Shown: positions 1 to 9,287, counted from the stretch's first letter. The stretch is DNA of 64,000 bases from Psychromicrobium lacuslunae (GCF_000950575.1 NZ_CP011005.1:372001-436000), one strand, 5' to 3'. A program made the numbers and translations. Notes: a model not told the origin generated them from the letters alone.

Positions 1-863
1 GAGATCACTGGCGAAGCCTGGTGCTACGGGCCTATTGGGACGATGCCACGGAACCAGCAATTGAGGTACCACTCGGCGATTTCTTCGCTAACGGTTGGGG
101 AAAGTTCGCTCAAGTATCATCGGCGATGGTCGCTTCAAACCCGCACGGCGGTTTCAATTCCTATTGGCCAATGCCGTTCGCCAAGAATGCCCGGTTCACT
201 ATTGAGAACCTGGTGGAGAACCAGGCGACGGTGTACTACCAGGTCAGCTATGAAAGTTATCCCGAGGCCGAAGAAGTTGCTGGCCTGGGATATTTCCACG
301 CCCAATTCCAGCGGTCGAATCCGCTGCCGGATAAGCAGACTCATCCCATCCTGACCGGGATTGAAGGAAGCGGTCACTACGTCGGCACTTATATGGCCTG
401 GGGAGTGAACAGCCCCGGTTGGTGGGGCGAGGGCGAAATCAAGTTCTACCTGGATGGCGATAGGGAGCAGCCGGACGGTGCCTGGCCAACCATTGCTGGC
501 ACCGGCACCGAAGATTACTTCGGTGGTGCCTGGAACTTCGACGTGCCCGGCCAGGGTTACACCGAATACAACACCCCGTACCTGGGCATGCCGCAGGTGA
601 TCCGGCCAGACGGTCTGTACCACTCACAGCAGCGATTCGGCCTTTATCGATGGCACGTGATGGACCCCATTCACTTCCAGCAGGATCTCACAGTTGATAT
701 TCAGGCTTTAGGCTGGCGTTCGCGGCACCGCTATAACCCGCTGCATGACGATATCGCCTCGACCGCCTTCTTCTACCTTGATCGACCAGCGACCAATCGC
801 CCGGAATTCCCCAGCGCCGATGACTTGGAGCTCGCCGGGGAACCCATGCAACCGTTGAGCTGA
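1..863 (+). CDS. GH172 (DUF2961) glycoside hydrolase, 5'-truncated by window edge
   Basis: The frame is open to base 3 (reading DHWRSLVLRAYWDD), so the gene begins outside the window and the GTG at 21 is internal. What is visible are DUF2961 hallmarks: the 'LRAYWD' strand, 'PLGDFFANG', 'YWPMPF' and the signature block GTGTEDYFGG (about 499-528), followed by a jelly-roll-like C-terminus. GH172 includes difructose-dianhydride/alpha-fructofuranosidase enzymes and exo-alpha-D-arabinofuranosidases. The nearby GH183 and GH116 genes favour the D-arabinofuranosidase reading, which is an inference. No signal peptide can be judged because the N-terminus is missing. A 5-base gap separates it from the following binding-protein gene, so it is probably in the same operon. 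Family call is confident; substrate is not proven. Confidence 0.85.
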   Translation, partial: DHWRSLVLRAYWDDATEPAIEVPLGDFFANGWGKFAQVSSAMVASNPHGGFNSYWPMPFAKNARFTIENLVENQATVYYQVSYESYPEAEEVAGLGYFHAQFQRSNPLPDKQTHPILTGIEGSGHYVGTYMAWGVNSPGWWGEGEIKFYLDGDREQPDGAWPTIAGTGTEDYFGGAWNFDVPGQGYTEYNTPYLGMPQVIRPDGLYHSQQRFGLYRWHVMDPIHFQQDLTVDIQALGWRSRHRYNPLHDDIASTAFFYLDRPATNRPEFPSADDLELAGEPMQPLS

Positions 864-868
864 TCCTG

Positions 869-2230
869 ATGGTTGCCGAGTCTATTGCTCGCAGAAGCCT
901 GATTAAAGGCGGTCTCTCGGCGGCTGCGCTCTCGGTCGGAGCGCTCGCGGCTGGCAGTGCGCTGGCTGGCTGCGCGCCTTCATCGAAGTCCGAAGAGCCG
1001 CTACAGTTCTGGCAGTTCTATGCCCCGGCACCACAGCAAACCGGGCCGCTGGTGCAGCAGAGCAAATGGTTCATGGACGCGGTTGACTCCTGGAACAAGA
1101 AGAATAGCCAGCAGGTGAAACCGGTCTTCATTCCGGCCTATACCAATCCCGCTAACACCAGGCTGGCCACCGCTTTTGCGGCCAATGCGGGGCCGGATAT
1201 CTTCTTGCTCAGCCCGGGCGATTTCCTGCGTTATTACAACGGTGATGCGCTACTGGACCTGGCGCCGTACATGAGCCAGGACGCAATCGACGACTTCTAC
1301 CCGGAGGCGTTAGGCACCCGAAAAGTCGGCGACGGTATCTACGGACTGCCGATGGAGATCGAGCCACTGGCACTGATCTACAACCAAAAGTCTTTTGAGA
1401 AGGCCGGACTCTCCGAAGCCGATGTGCCCAAGAACTGGGAACAAATGCTCGACGTCGGAGAGAAACTGAGTACCAACTCGCAGGCCGGTTTGGTGCTGGA
1501 AGTGGTACCCGGCTATTACCAGAACTTCACCTTTTACCCCTGGCTCTGGCAGGGCAAGGGTGATGTGGTGGACCCGGCGACGCAACGGCCGCAACTGGCT
1601 GAGGCGCCCTTCCAGAATGCTTTGGACCTCTTCGGTCAAAGTATTAAGCGGGGTATCTCGCCGCGCACACTGCCCGCTAACGGGGACCTTCCGGTGGCCT
1701 TCAAAGCTGGCTATGCAGCCATGTGGCAAAGCGGCATCTGGCAGCTTGCCGCTTTCAAACAGGAAACCCCGGACCTGCCCTATGGAATAGCGCCGCTGCC
1801 AACCCCGAAGGGCGGCGAACCCCGAACCATCCTGGGCGGTTGGGCCTGGGTGGTCAATAAACACGGCCGGAACCCTGAAGCGGCCGCCAAATTCGTGGTC
1901 GAAACCATGGGCAGCATGAGCGAGGAAAGCATAAAACGGGTTTCTGACTGGTGCTTCGGTGCTAAGTCAGACATGTCGCCGCGGAAGTCCTCGGAAAAGC
2001 TAATGGCCGCTAATGGCGCCTTCGAAGAATCACATATGAAGATCTTCAAAGAATTGATCCTGCCCACCGGGCGCGGCGAACCGCGGTTCCCGCCCGTGGT
2101 TTATAAAACAGTCTCGAACGCTCTTCAGGCGGTGCAACTGGCCGGCGCCTCGGCTGCCTCGCAAGCCGATACCGCTCAACAAGCGCTCGAAGCCTATCTG
2201 GCCAACTACCGGGGAGCGCCGCTGCTATGA
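869..2230 (+). CDS. ABC sugar importer, extracellular binding lipoprotein (family 1)
   Basis: The product is 453 aa. Residues 1-34 form a twin-arginine-type lipoprotein signal: ARRSLIKGG, a hydrophobic Ala/Leu stretch, then the lipobox LAGC. The mature part has the family-1 solute-binding organisation, with a 'GPDIFLLSPGDF' domain near residue 110 and a C-terminal lobe containing 'GGWAWVVNKHGRNPEAAAKFV'-like sequence. It should capture a sugar or oligosaccharide outside the membrane and hand it to the two permeases that follow. Its stop overlaps the permease start by four bases (ATGA at 2227-2230). The ligand is unknown; an arabino-oligosaccharide is inferred only from the neighbouring hydrolases. 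Confidence 0.9.
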   Translation: MVAESIARRSLIKGGLSAAALSVGALAAGSALAGCAPSSKSEEPLQFWQFYAPAPQQTGPLVQQSKWFMDAVDSWNKKNSQQVKPVFIPAYTNPANTRLATAFAANAGPDIFLLSPGDFLRYYNGDALLDLAPYMSQDAIDDFYPEALGTRKVGDGIYGLPMEIEPLALIYNQKSFEKAGLSEADVPKNWEQMLDVGEKLSTNSQAGLVLEVVPGYYQNFTFYPWLWQGKGDVVDPATQRPQLAEAPFQNALDLFGQSIKRGISPRTLPANGDLPVAFKAGYAAMWQSGIWQLAAFKQETPDLPYGIAPLPTPKGGEPRTILGGWAWVVNKHGRNPEAAAKFVVETMGSMSEESIKRVSDWCFGAKSDMSPRKSSEKLMAANGAFEESHMKIFKELILPTGRGEPRFPPVVYKTVSNALQAVQLAGASAASQADTAQQALEAYLANYRGAPLL

Positions 2231-3165
2231 CGGTACAACTTTCTCGCACCGCCGGGCGTCGCGAAGTTGAAACAAAACGAGTCTCGCTGAGCGAAAGGAA
2301 GCAACGCCGGGCAGCGTTCTGGTTCCTGCTACCTGATTCCCTTGGCCTGCTGATTTTCGTAGCGGTGCCGATGCTGCTCGCGATTGGGCTCGGCTTCTTC
2401 AGCGTCGACGGTTTCGGTCACGCCGAGTTCATTGGCTTCGGCAATTACCTGCGGATGGCCGCTGACCCGCAATTCTGGTCCAGCACCGGGGTCACCCTGC
2501 TCTACCTGGTGATCGTGGTGCCGGCAATATTCGTCGTCGGTCTTGGCCTGGCGCTCCTGGTGCAGCAGCGCATCCCGTTCATCGGCGTGATCCGCAGTGC
2601 GCTCTTCGTGCCCTATGTGATCTCCCTGGTGGTGATTGCGATGGTCTGGCAGTTCATGCTCACCGACAAGGTCGGCGTGCTGAACGGCTTCCTGGAACTT
2701 TTCGGCATTCACGGACTGTCATTTCTGGGTGATCCACAGTTGACGCTTGGCACCGTGGTGGTGATCACCGTGTGGTTCCAAATGGGGTATTACATGATCA
2801 TCTTCCTAGCCGGTCTGCAGGATATCCCCGGTGAGCTCTACGAAGCGGCCCGGATCGACGGTGCCAGCGCCTGGCAACGCTTCCGCTTCATCACCCTGCC
2901 GTTGCTGCGGCCAACCAGTTTCTTCGTGCTCATCACCTCGACCATCGCGGTGGTGACAGGCGGCTTCGATTTGGTCTACGTGCTGACCAATGGCGGGCCG
3001 TCCGGAGCTACCTCGCTACTGATTTTCTACATTTATCAGCAAGCTTTCCTCTACGGGGAGCTTGGCTATGCCGCCGCTATCGGCTCGCTGTTGATCGTGG
3101 TGCTCATGGCCTGGTCGCTGCTGATGTTCAAACTGACCAAAGGTGGCCGCTTTGACAATGACTGA
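2227..3165 (+). CDS. ABC sugar importer permease, MalF type
   Basis: The product is a 312-aa integral membrane protein with six predicted membrane spans. Near residue 205 it has the binding-protein-dependent permease (EAA) loop, read as 'YEAARIDGASAWQRFRFITLPLL', which contacts the ATPase. The start ATG overlaps the binding-protein stop (ATGA), and the end overlaps the next permease, so the three are translationally coupled. No ATP-binding subunit is encoded here. This is usual for actinobacterial CUT1 importers, which share an MsiK-type ATPase encoded elsewhere. Specificity cannot be read from the permease. Confidence 0.92.
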   Translation: MTVQLSRTAGRREVETKRVSLSERKQRRAAFWFLLPDSLGLLIFVAVPMLLAIGLGFFSVDGFGHAEFIGFGNYLRMAADPQFWSSTGVTLLYLVIVVPAIFVVGLGLALLVQQRIPFIGVIRSALFVPYVISLVVIAMVWQFMLTDKVGVLNGFLELFGIHGLSFLGDPQLTLGTVVVITVWFQMGYYMIIFLAGLQDIPGELYEAARIDGASAWQRFRFITLPLLRPTSFFVLITSTIAVVTGGFDLVYVLTNGGPSGATSLLIFYIYQQAFLYGELGYAAAIGSLLIVVLMAWSLLMFKLTKGGRFDND

Positions 3166-4024
3166 GACAACACGCACCGCCCGAAAGAAACTCAAAACGG
3201 CCCGTGCTGACCGGCGCTGGACGCCGCAGAAGACGGTGCTCTTCATTGTTGGCGTGCTGCTGGGCCTGCTGACCGTCTTTCCCCTGCTCTGGATGGTGAC
3301 CAGCTCCTTCAAACCCGCAGACGAGGTGAATAATCTTGACCTGCTGCCAAGCCACCCGACCTTGGAGAACTACAGTTACGTTTTCTCGCAGGTACCTTTC
3401 GCGCGGTACATGATCAATAGCTTCCTGATCGCAGCGGCGATCACGGTGCTTGCCTTGTTTTTTCACTCGATGGCTGCCTATGCGCTCGCTCGATTGAAGT
3501 TCCGCGGCCGGGACACCATCTTCCTGATGATCTTCTCCACCCTGCTGGTGAGTGCTCCGGTGATCCTGATCCCCACTTTCATCGTGATCCGCACCCTGGG
3601 CTTACTCGACTCCTATGCGGGCCTGATCATCCCGGCGATCTTCAATGCCTTCGGAATTTTCCTGCTCCGTCAGTTCTACATTTCCTTACCAGCCGAATTG
3701 GAAGAGGCAGCACTGATTGATGGGGCAAGTTACTGGCGAATCTACCGGAGTGTGATCCTGCCACTATCCCGGCCGATTATGTCCGCCTTGGCGGTGTTCT
3801 TCTTCCTGGCCAACTGGAACGCTTTCGTGCTGCCGCTAACCATTACCTCCAATCCCGATCTTTGGGTGGTGCAGATCGGGATTGCCAATTTCCAGCAACA
3901 GTACAGTTCGAGCTGGAACTACATTCTGGCTGCCTCAACCGTGGCGGCGCTGCCAACCTTGTTGATTTTCTTCTTCTTCCAGAAACAAATTGTCGCCTCA
4001 ATTAAGAGCGCTGGCTTCAAATGA
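3158..4024 (+). CDS. ABC sugar importer permease, MalG type
   Basis: This is the second permease of the importer, with six membrane spans and an EAA loop reading 'ELEEAALIDGASYWRIYRSV' near residue 190. The ATG at 3158 lies inside the last codons of the upstream permease (ATGACTGA) and gives 288 aa. A GTG at 3143 in the same frame would add five residues, but the ATG is preferred because it produces the tight overlap typical of this operon. It ends in 'SIKSAGFK', the usual C-terminus of MalG-type subunits. It pairs with the MalF-type subunit to form the translocation channel. Confidence 0.92.
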   Translation: MTETTRTARKKLKTARADRRWTPQKTVLFIVGVLLGLLTVFPLLWMVTSSFKPADEVNNLDLLPSHPTLENYSYVFSQVPFARYMINSFLIAAAITVLALFFHSMAAYALARLKFRGRDTIFLMIFSTLLVSAPVILIPTFIVIRTLGLLDSYAGLIIPAIFNAFGIFLLRQFYISLPAELEEAALIDGASYWRIYRSVILPLSRPIMSALAVFFFLANWNAFVLPLTITSNPDLWVVQIGIANFQQQYSSSWNYILAASTVAALPTLLIFFFFQKQIVASIKSAGFK

Positions 4025-4076
4025 GCCCGGCGCTGTGAATCCTGTCTGCCGAGTAGAAAGTACCGCGGAACCGTCA

Positions 4077-6509
4077 ATGAACACCTCTTCTGCAACGACT
4101 GAGTGGCCGATCCTGAGAACCTTCGACGCCGCCAACTCGGCGTTCATTAAGATGCCTGTCGGCGGCATTGGCACCGGCTGCATCTCGCTCAGTGGTTCCG
4201 GTCAGCTAGTCGATTGGGAGATTTTTAATCGTCCCAATAAAGGGTTCACCCCGGAGAGTTTTTTCGCGATCCGGCTGTCCGACGGCACCGAGACGCAGAC
4301 CAGGCTCTTGGAGGGGCCGATCCCTGACCAGCAGTACGACCACCCGGATGGCCGAGGCCGACCCTTGGCCGGGCTGCCCAGATTCGCCGACAGCGAGTTT
4401 CGCTCCGCCTACCCCTTCGGTCAAGTAGCGCTGAGCGATCCGCAACTACCGGTCAGTGCAGTGGTGCAGGCGTATAACCCCCTGATTCCTGGGGATGTTG
4501 CCGCGAGCAGCATTCCCGCGCTGATCTATCGGGTGTTGGTGACCAATACCTCGGCGGCACCATTGCAGGTTTCGGTGGCGGCGAACCTGCTCAATGTGGT
4601 GGGACATCGCCACACGCAGCCGCTGCCTGACGGCAATAGCTTTGAACGCCTAGACGGCCCGAGCGGGACCATGCTGCTCGGCAGCTCAAGCCAGGTCCCG
4701 GAAGACGCCGAGTCTTTCGGCACCTTAGCTCTCGCCGCCCTCGATCAGGTGAGTTCCAGCCGAACCAGCTGGGCGAAACGCTCCTGGGGTGATTCCTTGC
4801 TTGACTTCTGGGACGACTTCTCCGCCGATGGCCAGCTCGACGAGCCGGCGGAAGCCGCCAAGGTGCCCACCGGCTCGCTTGTGCTGAGCAAGCAGATCCC
4901 GGCCGGGCAGAGTGCGAGCTTCGGCTTCTTGATTGGCTGGCATTTCCCCAATCGGCGCGCCTGGACCAATAAGGGCGTCTACGGTGACCTGATCATTGGC
5001 AACTACTACACCCAGCAGTATCGGGATGCCGCTGAGGTGCTGACTCGGCTAATTCCGCAGTTGGCCGAGTTGGAGAGCCGAACCGCCGATTTCGTGGAAA
5101 CTCTGAGTTCAACGGATCTGCCCGCGACCGCTATCGAAGCCGCGCTGGCTAACCTTGCGGTGTTGAAGTCGCAAACCTGTTTGCGCAGTGCTGACGGTAC
5201 CTTCCTGGCCTGGGAGGGGAGTAACCCGCATGAAGGCAGCTGTCATGGCTCCTGCACCCACGTGTGGAACTATCAATACGCCCTTGAGCAGTTGTTCCCG
5301 GAACTTGCCTGGAGCATGCGTGAAGTGGAATTCCGGTATTCGCTCAATGAGCGAGGCATGATGAGTTTCCGCAGCTGCTTACCGCTGGAAACCAACGGAA
5401 CCGAGTGGCCAGTAGCCGCCGCCGATGGTCAAATGGGTGCCATCCTGAGGCTGTTCCGTACCTGGCAGCTCAGCGGCGACGATGAGAAGCTGCGCACTCT
5501 CTGGCCCGGGGTGAAGCGTGCCATCGAGTTCGCTTGGATCCCGAAAGGCTGGGACGCCGATCAGGACGGGGTGATGGAGGGCTGTCAGCACAACACTATG
5601 GACGTCGAATATTACGGTCCAAGCGGGGTCAACCAATCTTGGTATCTGGCAGCGCTCGCCGCCTGCGCTGAGCTTGCTGAGCACCTCGACGAACCAGCTT
5701 TCGCCGAACAATGCCGCAAAGTATTGGCCAGTGGGGCGGCCGGGACCGAGGAGGTGCTTTTCAACGGTGAGTATTATCAACAAAAGGTGATCCCGCCGCT
5801 CAGCGAAGAGAACATCGCTGAGGGGTTGCGGATTCGTTACGACCACGAGGGGGCCGATGAGGGTTCCGATGACCTGGTCGATCCGGCCCTGCAAATCGGC
5901 TCCGGCAGCACCAGCGACCAGCTGGTTGGACATTCAATGGCTCAGCTCTCTGGCTTGAGCACCGGGCTCGATCCGGCGCACACCGCAAAGGCGATCAACA
6001 CGGTGTTCGAGCACAATCACCGGGAAAATTTCTACTCGCATTTCAACCATCTGCGCAGCTACGCACTCGGTGACGAGAAAGGGCTGCTGAACTGTACCTT
6101 CCCGCGCGGGGATCGGCCGGTGCGTCCTTTTCCTTATTGCCATGAGGTGTGGACCGGTTTGGAATACTCGGCCGCTATCGGCTTAGCGCTGGAGGGGCAA
6201 TATGTCCTTGCCGAACAGGTGGTGCAGGACGTTCGCGATCGCTTCTCGGGCCGACGTCGTAATCCCTTTAATGAGATGGAGTGCGGCGATCATTACGTCC
6301 GCTCAATGGCATCCTTTGGTTTGCTGCACGCTTGGAGCGGCTTGGTGTACGACGCTAGGAACCGAACCATCACCCTTCGCGCAGTGCCGGGGGTCTGGCC
6401 GGTGGTTGCCGGGGAACTCATGGGTCAGGTTAAAGTTGCCAATGGCCAGGCGAGTTTCCACAGCAGTGCCCCCGGAGCGGCCGAGGTTTCGGTGCGGTTG
6501 GTGGACTAG
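4077..6509 (+). CDS. GH116 family glycoside hydrolase, candidate exo-beta-D-arabinofuranosidase
   Basis: The product is about 810 aa from ATG 4077 (start codons at 3990 and 4035 would extend it). It has the two-part GH116 (GBA2-like) architecture: an N-terminal beta domain with 'KMPVGGIGTGCISLSGSG' and a C-terminal alpha/alpha barrel. The barrel carries 'LKSQTCLR', 'GSCHGSCTHVWNY', 'LFPELAWSMREVEF' and the QHNTMD block matching the family's conserved catalytic region. No signal peptide is apparent, so it should act in the cytoplasm on imported oligosaccharides. GH116 is best known for beta-glucosidases and glucosylceramidases, but a member from a Microbacterium D-arabinan system was reported as an exo-beta-D-arabinofuranosidase. 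Context with GH172 and GH183 favours that activity. Family assignment is firm, substrate inferred. Confidence 0.88.
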   Translation: MNTSSATTEWPILRTFDAANSAFIKMPVGGIGTGCISLSGSGQLVDWEIFNRPNKGFTPESFFAIRLSDGTETQTRLLEGPIPDQQYDHPDGRGRPLAGLPRFADSEFRSAYPFGQVALSDPQLPVSAVVQAYNPLIPGDVAASSIPALIYRVLVTNTSAAPLQVSVAANLLNVVGHRHTQPLPDGNSFERLDGPSGTMLLGSSSQVPEDAESFGTLALAALDQVSSSRTSWAKRSWGDSLLDFWDDFSADGQLDEPAEAAKVPTGSLVLSKQIPAGQSASFGFLIGWHFPNRRAWTNKGVYGDLIIGNYYTQQYRDAAEVLTRLIPQLAELESRTADFVETLSSTDLPATAIEAALANLAVLKSQTCLRSADGTFLAWEGSNPHEGSCHGSCTHVWNYQYALEQLFPELAWSMREVEFRYSLNERGMMSFRSCLPLETNGTEWPVAAADGQMGAILRLFRTWQLSGDDEKLRTLWPGVKRAIEFAWIPKGWDADQDGVMEGCQHNTMDVEYYGPSGVNQSWYLAALAACAELAEHLDEPAFAEQCRKVLASGAAGTEEVLFNGEYYQQKVIPPLSEENIAEGLRIRYDHEGADEGSDDLVDPALQIGSGSTSDQLVGHSMAQLSGLSTGLDPAHTAKAINTVFEHNHRENFYSHFNHLRSYALGDEKGLLNCTFPRGDRPVRPFPYCHEVWTGLEYSAAIGLALEGQYVLAEQVVQDVRDRFSGRRRNPFNEMECGDHYVRSMASFGLLHAWSGLVYDARNRTITLRAVPGVWPVVAGELMGQVKVANGQASFHSSAPGAAEVSVRLVD

Positions 6510-6528
6510 TTCTCGGGAGTGCGGGAGT

Positions 6529-7515
6529 TCAGTGCGAGTTGCGCTGAGAGCTTTCCCGGACCACTAAGGTGGTGGCAAGGTTGACTTCTCGCGGAGCTTG
6601 CGGGCCGCTATGAGCAATCCGTTGCACCAGCAGCTGAGCGGCCTGCACACCGATGTCGTAGGCGGGCTGGGCGACCACCGAAATGGGCGGGTTAATAAAC
6701 GGCGCCCACGGTGCGTCGTCGAAGCTGATCAGGCCGACATCGACGCCCGGCCGCAGCCCGCGCTTCGCCAGTTCGGCGAGCACGCCGAGAGCCAGCGAGG
6801 CGTTGCCGATGAAAAAGGAATCCGGCGGGTTCTCGCCGTCCAGCAGCTCAGCGGTGGCCTGCGCGCCCTCGGCGCTGCGGAAGCGTTGATACTGCACTTG
6901 TGGCTCAATGCCGGTACCTTCCAAGGCCTGTAGATAGCCGGCGCTACGCTCGGTCGCGGTTTCGGCGTCCCGCGGCCCGGTGATGCAGGCAGGTCGCTGC
7001 CAGCCCTCATCCAGGAGATGCTTAGTGGCTTGCTGAGCGCCCAGACGGGAGCGCACGAGTACCACGTCGAAGGGGGCATTGAGGGTTCGGTCGATCACCA
7101 CGAGCGGTATTCGGCCCAGCGCGGAGACGTTGGTGCTGGCGCTGTGCGGAGAGAGAATCACCCCGGCCACCCGGTCCTGGCCGGCCACCGAGAGGTAACG
7201 AGATTCTTTTTCCGGTTCCTCGTCAGAATTGCAGAGCATCACCGAATAACCGTTTTGCTGTGCGGTATCTTCAACGCCCCGGGCGACCGCGGTAAAGAAA
7301 GGATTCTCAATATCCGAAATAATCAGCGCCCAAACCAAGGTGCTCTGTTTGCGTAAGTTTCGGGCCAGCGTATTCGGCCGATAGCCGAGTTGCGCGGCGG
7401 CCCGGTGTACCTGTTCAGCGAGATCTGGGCGGACAGTATCCAGGTTATTCAGCGCCCGCGAGACAGTGGCCACAGAAACTCCTGCCTCGCGGGCAACGTC
7501 ACTGATTTTGACCAT
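6529..7515 (-). CDS. LacI-family transcriptional repressor
   Basis: The product is 328 aa. The N-terminal LacI helix-turn-helix is clear (MVKISDVAREAGVSVATVSR, then 'YRPNTLARNLRKQ' in the hinge region). A periplasmic-binding-protein-like effector domain follows, with 'SDIENPFF', 'VILSPHSA' and 'DVGLISFDDAPWAPFINPP'. It lies 30 bases downstream of the isomerase gene on the same strand and is probably co-transcribed with it. It is the obvious regulator of this locus; the likely targets are the twin AATCGATTTCTC sites at 9232 and 9288. The inducer is unknown, with D-arabinose or a derivative inferred. Confidence 0.93.
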   Translation of the reverse strand: MVKISDVAREAGVSVATVSRALNNLDTVRPDLAEQVHRAAAQLGYRPNTLARNLRKQSTLVWALIISDIENPFFTAVARGVEDTAQQNGYSVMLCNSDEEPEKESRYLSVAGQDRVAGVILSPHSASTNVSALGRIPLVVIDRTLNAPFDVVLVRSRLGAQQATKHLLDEGWQRPACITGPRDAETATERSAGYLQALEGTGIEPQVQYQRFRSAEGAQATAELLDGENPPDSFFIGNASLALGVLAELAKRGLRPGVDVGLISFDDAPWAPFINPPISVVAQPAYDIGVQAAQLLVQRIAHSGPQAPREVNLATTLVVRESSQRNSH

Positions 7516-7545
7516 AGATGCTTTACCTCTGTCCGGTTTAGTCCT

Positions 7546-9180
7546 CTAAATGATCTTAACCGTACCCGCCAGATGAACGTGAACCCCCAATTGAGCAAAC
7601 ATTGCTGCTTTAGCGAGCAGCGCCTTATCAGCTCCCTCGGCATCGGGGGCGTAGGCCACCTGAACGTGGTTGGCTTTGTGCCGAGCCATCAGCTGGTCGC
7701 GACTGACGCCGTCGAGCACCGCATGCATAATCGGCCATTGCGGGTCAGTGGCATCTAGACGCCGCTGTGTTTCCTCGGCCGGCAGTTCAACCACGTGGCC
7801 GCGGCCTAGATCAAGGTGCAGTTCGCCGTCCATGATGAACACCCTCGACCAAACGATTTCACCGGGCTTGGAGACGCCGGAGAGGGTGCCGCCGCCGAGC
7901 GGGAAGAACATCGGTGGCTGCCGTTTGCTGTAGCTGTTCTGATAGCCACCGTTGTGACTGGCTGGCACTGAGCCGGAGATCTCGAAGACCCAGACAAATT
8001 CGCCGTTGTACTCCTCGCCCCAGCGGATGTCGTGCAGTGTGTTTGCCGGGTCGAAGCCCATTGCGGTCCAGATTCGGTTGGTTGCCAGCGCGTCGACGGC
8101 AACCCCCTCATCAACTTCATTGAAGTGCGGTAGGGCCTGCCCCGGGTAGAGTTCGCGCGAACCATCGCGGCTGTACACCGGTGGGCGCTGCACATTATTG
8201 AGCAGTCCCTCGGCCAGATCGCTGGCTGGCACGGTATCTTTGAGGCCCTGCTGATACTGAATGCCCACCGCATCGAGGCCGAAATCATCGGAAATGCGTA
8301 CCGCGGCGATATACATCTTGAGCTGGCTGTGCACCTGGGCGGGGGTCAGCTCGGTAGCTTCGTCGGCACCGAAGTCGAAGCGCAGCCCGGCATCATCGAG
8401 CCAGCTTTTCACTGCCGCCGCCTCGTCATCGCTCACCCTTGCCATTTCGGCGACCAGTGCGCTCTGCGAGAGCCGTTCCTTGAAAATTCCCAGCGGATTC
8501 AGCAGCTCATCATCGATAATGGCGTTATACATGCCCATACAGCCCTCATCGAAAACCCCGATGATGGCTTTGTCGGCAACCAATTGTTCGGCGAGCGCGC
8601 GACCCAACTCGACCTCGTCCGCGGCTGGCAGTTCGGGCAGGTCTCGGATATGGGAAGTGTCGTGACTGATCTCGCCTTTGGCCAGCCAGTCTTGAAGATG
8701 GTTGAGGGCCCACTCATCACTGAAGTCTTTGCTCCAGAGCGCCGAGTAATTGACTCCTGCCTTGGTCATGCTGCCGGTGAGGTTCAGTAATCCGACCAAG
8801 CCGGGGTAATCGCCGGCCCAGTTGGCGACCACCAAAATCGGCCCCTGATGGGTGCGCAGGCCGGGTAGCACGTGGTGGCTGTACTGCCAGACAGCGTCTA
8901 CCACGACAAGCGGGGCGTCCACCGGAATGTTCTTGAAGACTTCAATGCCTTTGCGTTGCGAATCGATGAAACCATGACCGGTCTCGGTGTCTTCCTGGTG
9001 CGCCCGGGAGACCGTGAAACCGAACTTTTCCACCGCTTGAGCGAAGTCAGCTTCCAATTGCTGCTGAGTAGGCCAGCATTTCTGATTGGCGCTGAGCCGC
9101 AGGTCCCCGGAAGCCACCGTATAGATAACTTTCGGCTGGCTGACCGGGCGGGAGGCTGGGGCGGGCAGGAGGTAGGTCAT
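7546..9180 (-). CDS. L-fucose/D-arabinose isomerase-family protein
   Basis: The product is 544 aa and resembles the actinobacterial proteins annotated as fucose isomerase. Seen in it are an N-terminal Rossmann-like part with 'PILVVANWAGDYPGLVGLLN', a central 'FDEGCMGMYNAIIDDELL' segment carrying a likely metal-binding Glu, 'GIQYQQGLKD' and a C-terminal domain with 'MFFPLGGGT'. FucI-type enzymes convert L-fucose to L-fuculose and also D-arabinose to D-ribulose, since the two sugars share stereochemistry at C2-C4. With D-arabinan-family hydrolases around it, D-arabinose isomerisation is the inferred role. No kinase for the ketose lies in the window. It is transcribed divergently from the second importer, with lacI behind it. 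Confidence 0.75.
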   Translation of the reverse strand: MTYLLPAPASRPVSQPKVIYTVASGDLRLSANQKCWPTQQQLEADFAQAVEKFGFTVSRAHQEDTETGHGFIDSQRKGIEVFKNIPVDAPLVVVDAVWQYSHHVLPGLRTHQGPILVVANWAGDYPGLVGLLNLTGSMTKAGVNYSALWSKDFSDEWALNHLQDWLAKGEISHDTSHIRDLPELPAADEVELGRALAEQLVADKAIIGVFDEGCMGMYNAIIDDELLNPLGIFKERLSQSALVAEMARVSDDEAAAVKSWLDDAGLRFDFGADEATELTPAQVHSQLKMYIAAVRISDDFGLDAVGIQYQQGLKDTVPASDLAEGLLNNVQRPPVYSRDGSRELYPGQALPHFNEVDEGVAVDALATNRIWTAMGFDPANTLHDIRWGEEYNGEFVWVFEISGSVPASHNGGYQNSYSKRQPPMFFPLGGGTLSGVSKPGEIVWSRVFIMDGELHLDLGRGHVVELPAEETQRRLDATDPQWPIMHAVLDGVSRDQLMARHKANHVQVAYAPDAEGADKALLAKAAMFAQLGVHVHLAGTVKII

Positions 9181-9216
9181 GGCAGTCCTCTCTGACTGAA
9201 TCGAACAGTTGCCTTT

Positions 9217-9245
9217 ACCATAACTAACTGTAATCGATTTCTCAA
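9217..9245 (-). promoter_or_regulatory. Predicted promoter of the isomerase-lacI unit
   Basis: On the minus strand a TTGAGA -35 box (9245-9240) and a TATGGT -10 box (9222-9217) are separated by 17 bp. The operator-like AATCGATT lies within the spacer, so a bound LacI-family protein would block RNA polymerase directly. The boxes were read by eye; the transcription start is not known. Confidence 0.55.
9232..9243. promoter_or_regulatory. LacI-type operator candidate O1
   Basis: The 12-mer AATCGATTTCTC contains the palindromic core AATCGATT with a central CG, typical of LacI-family sites. It recurs identically at 9288-9299. It overlaps the spacer and -35 of the leftward promoter. Binding by the adjacent LacI protein is inferred. 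Confidence 0.6.
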
Positions 9246-9250
9246 ATGTC

Positions 9251-9281
9251 TTGACGCACCAAAGCTAGAGATGCTTAGTAT
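9251..9281 (+). promoter_or_regulatory. Predicted promoter of the second importer operon
   Basis: TTGACG (9251-9256) and TAGTAT (9276-9281) are spaced by 19 bp, slightly long for sigma-A. The predicted start falls around 9288, inside operator O2. It would drive the binding protein at 9402 and the genes after it. Confidence 0.45.
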
Positions 9282-9287
9282 GTATGC

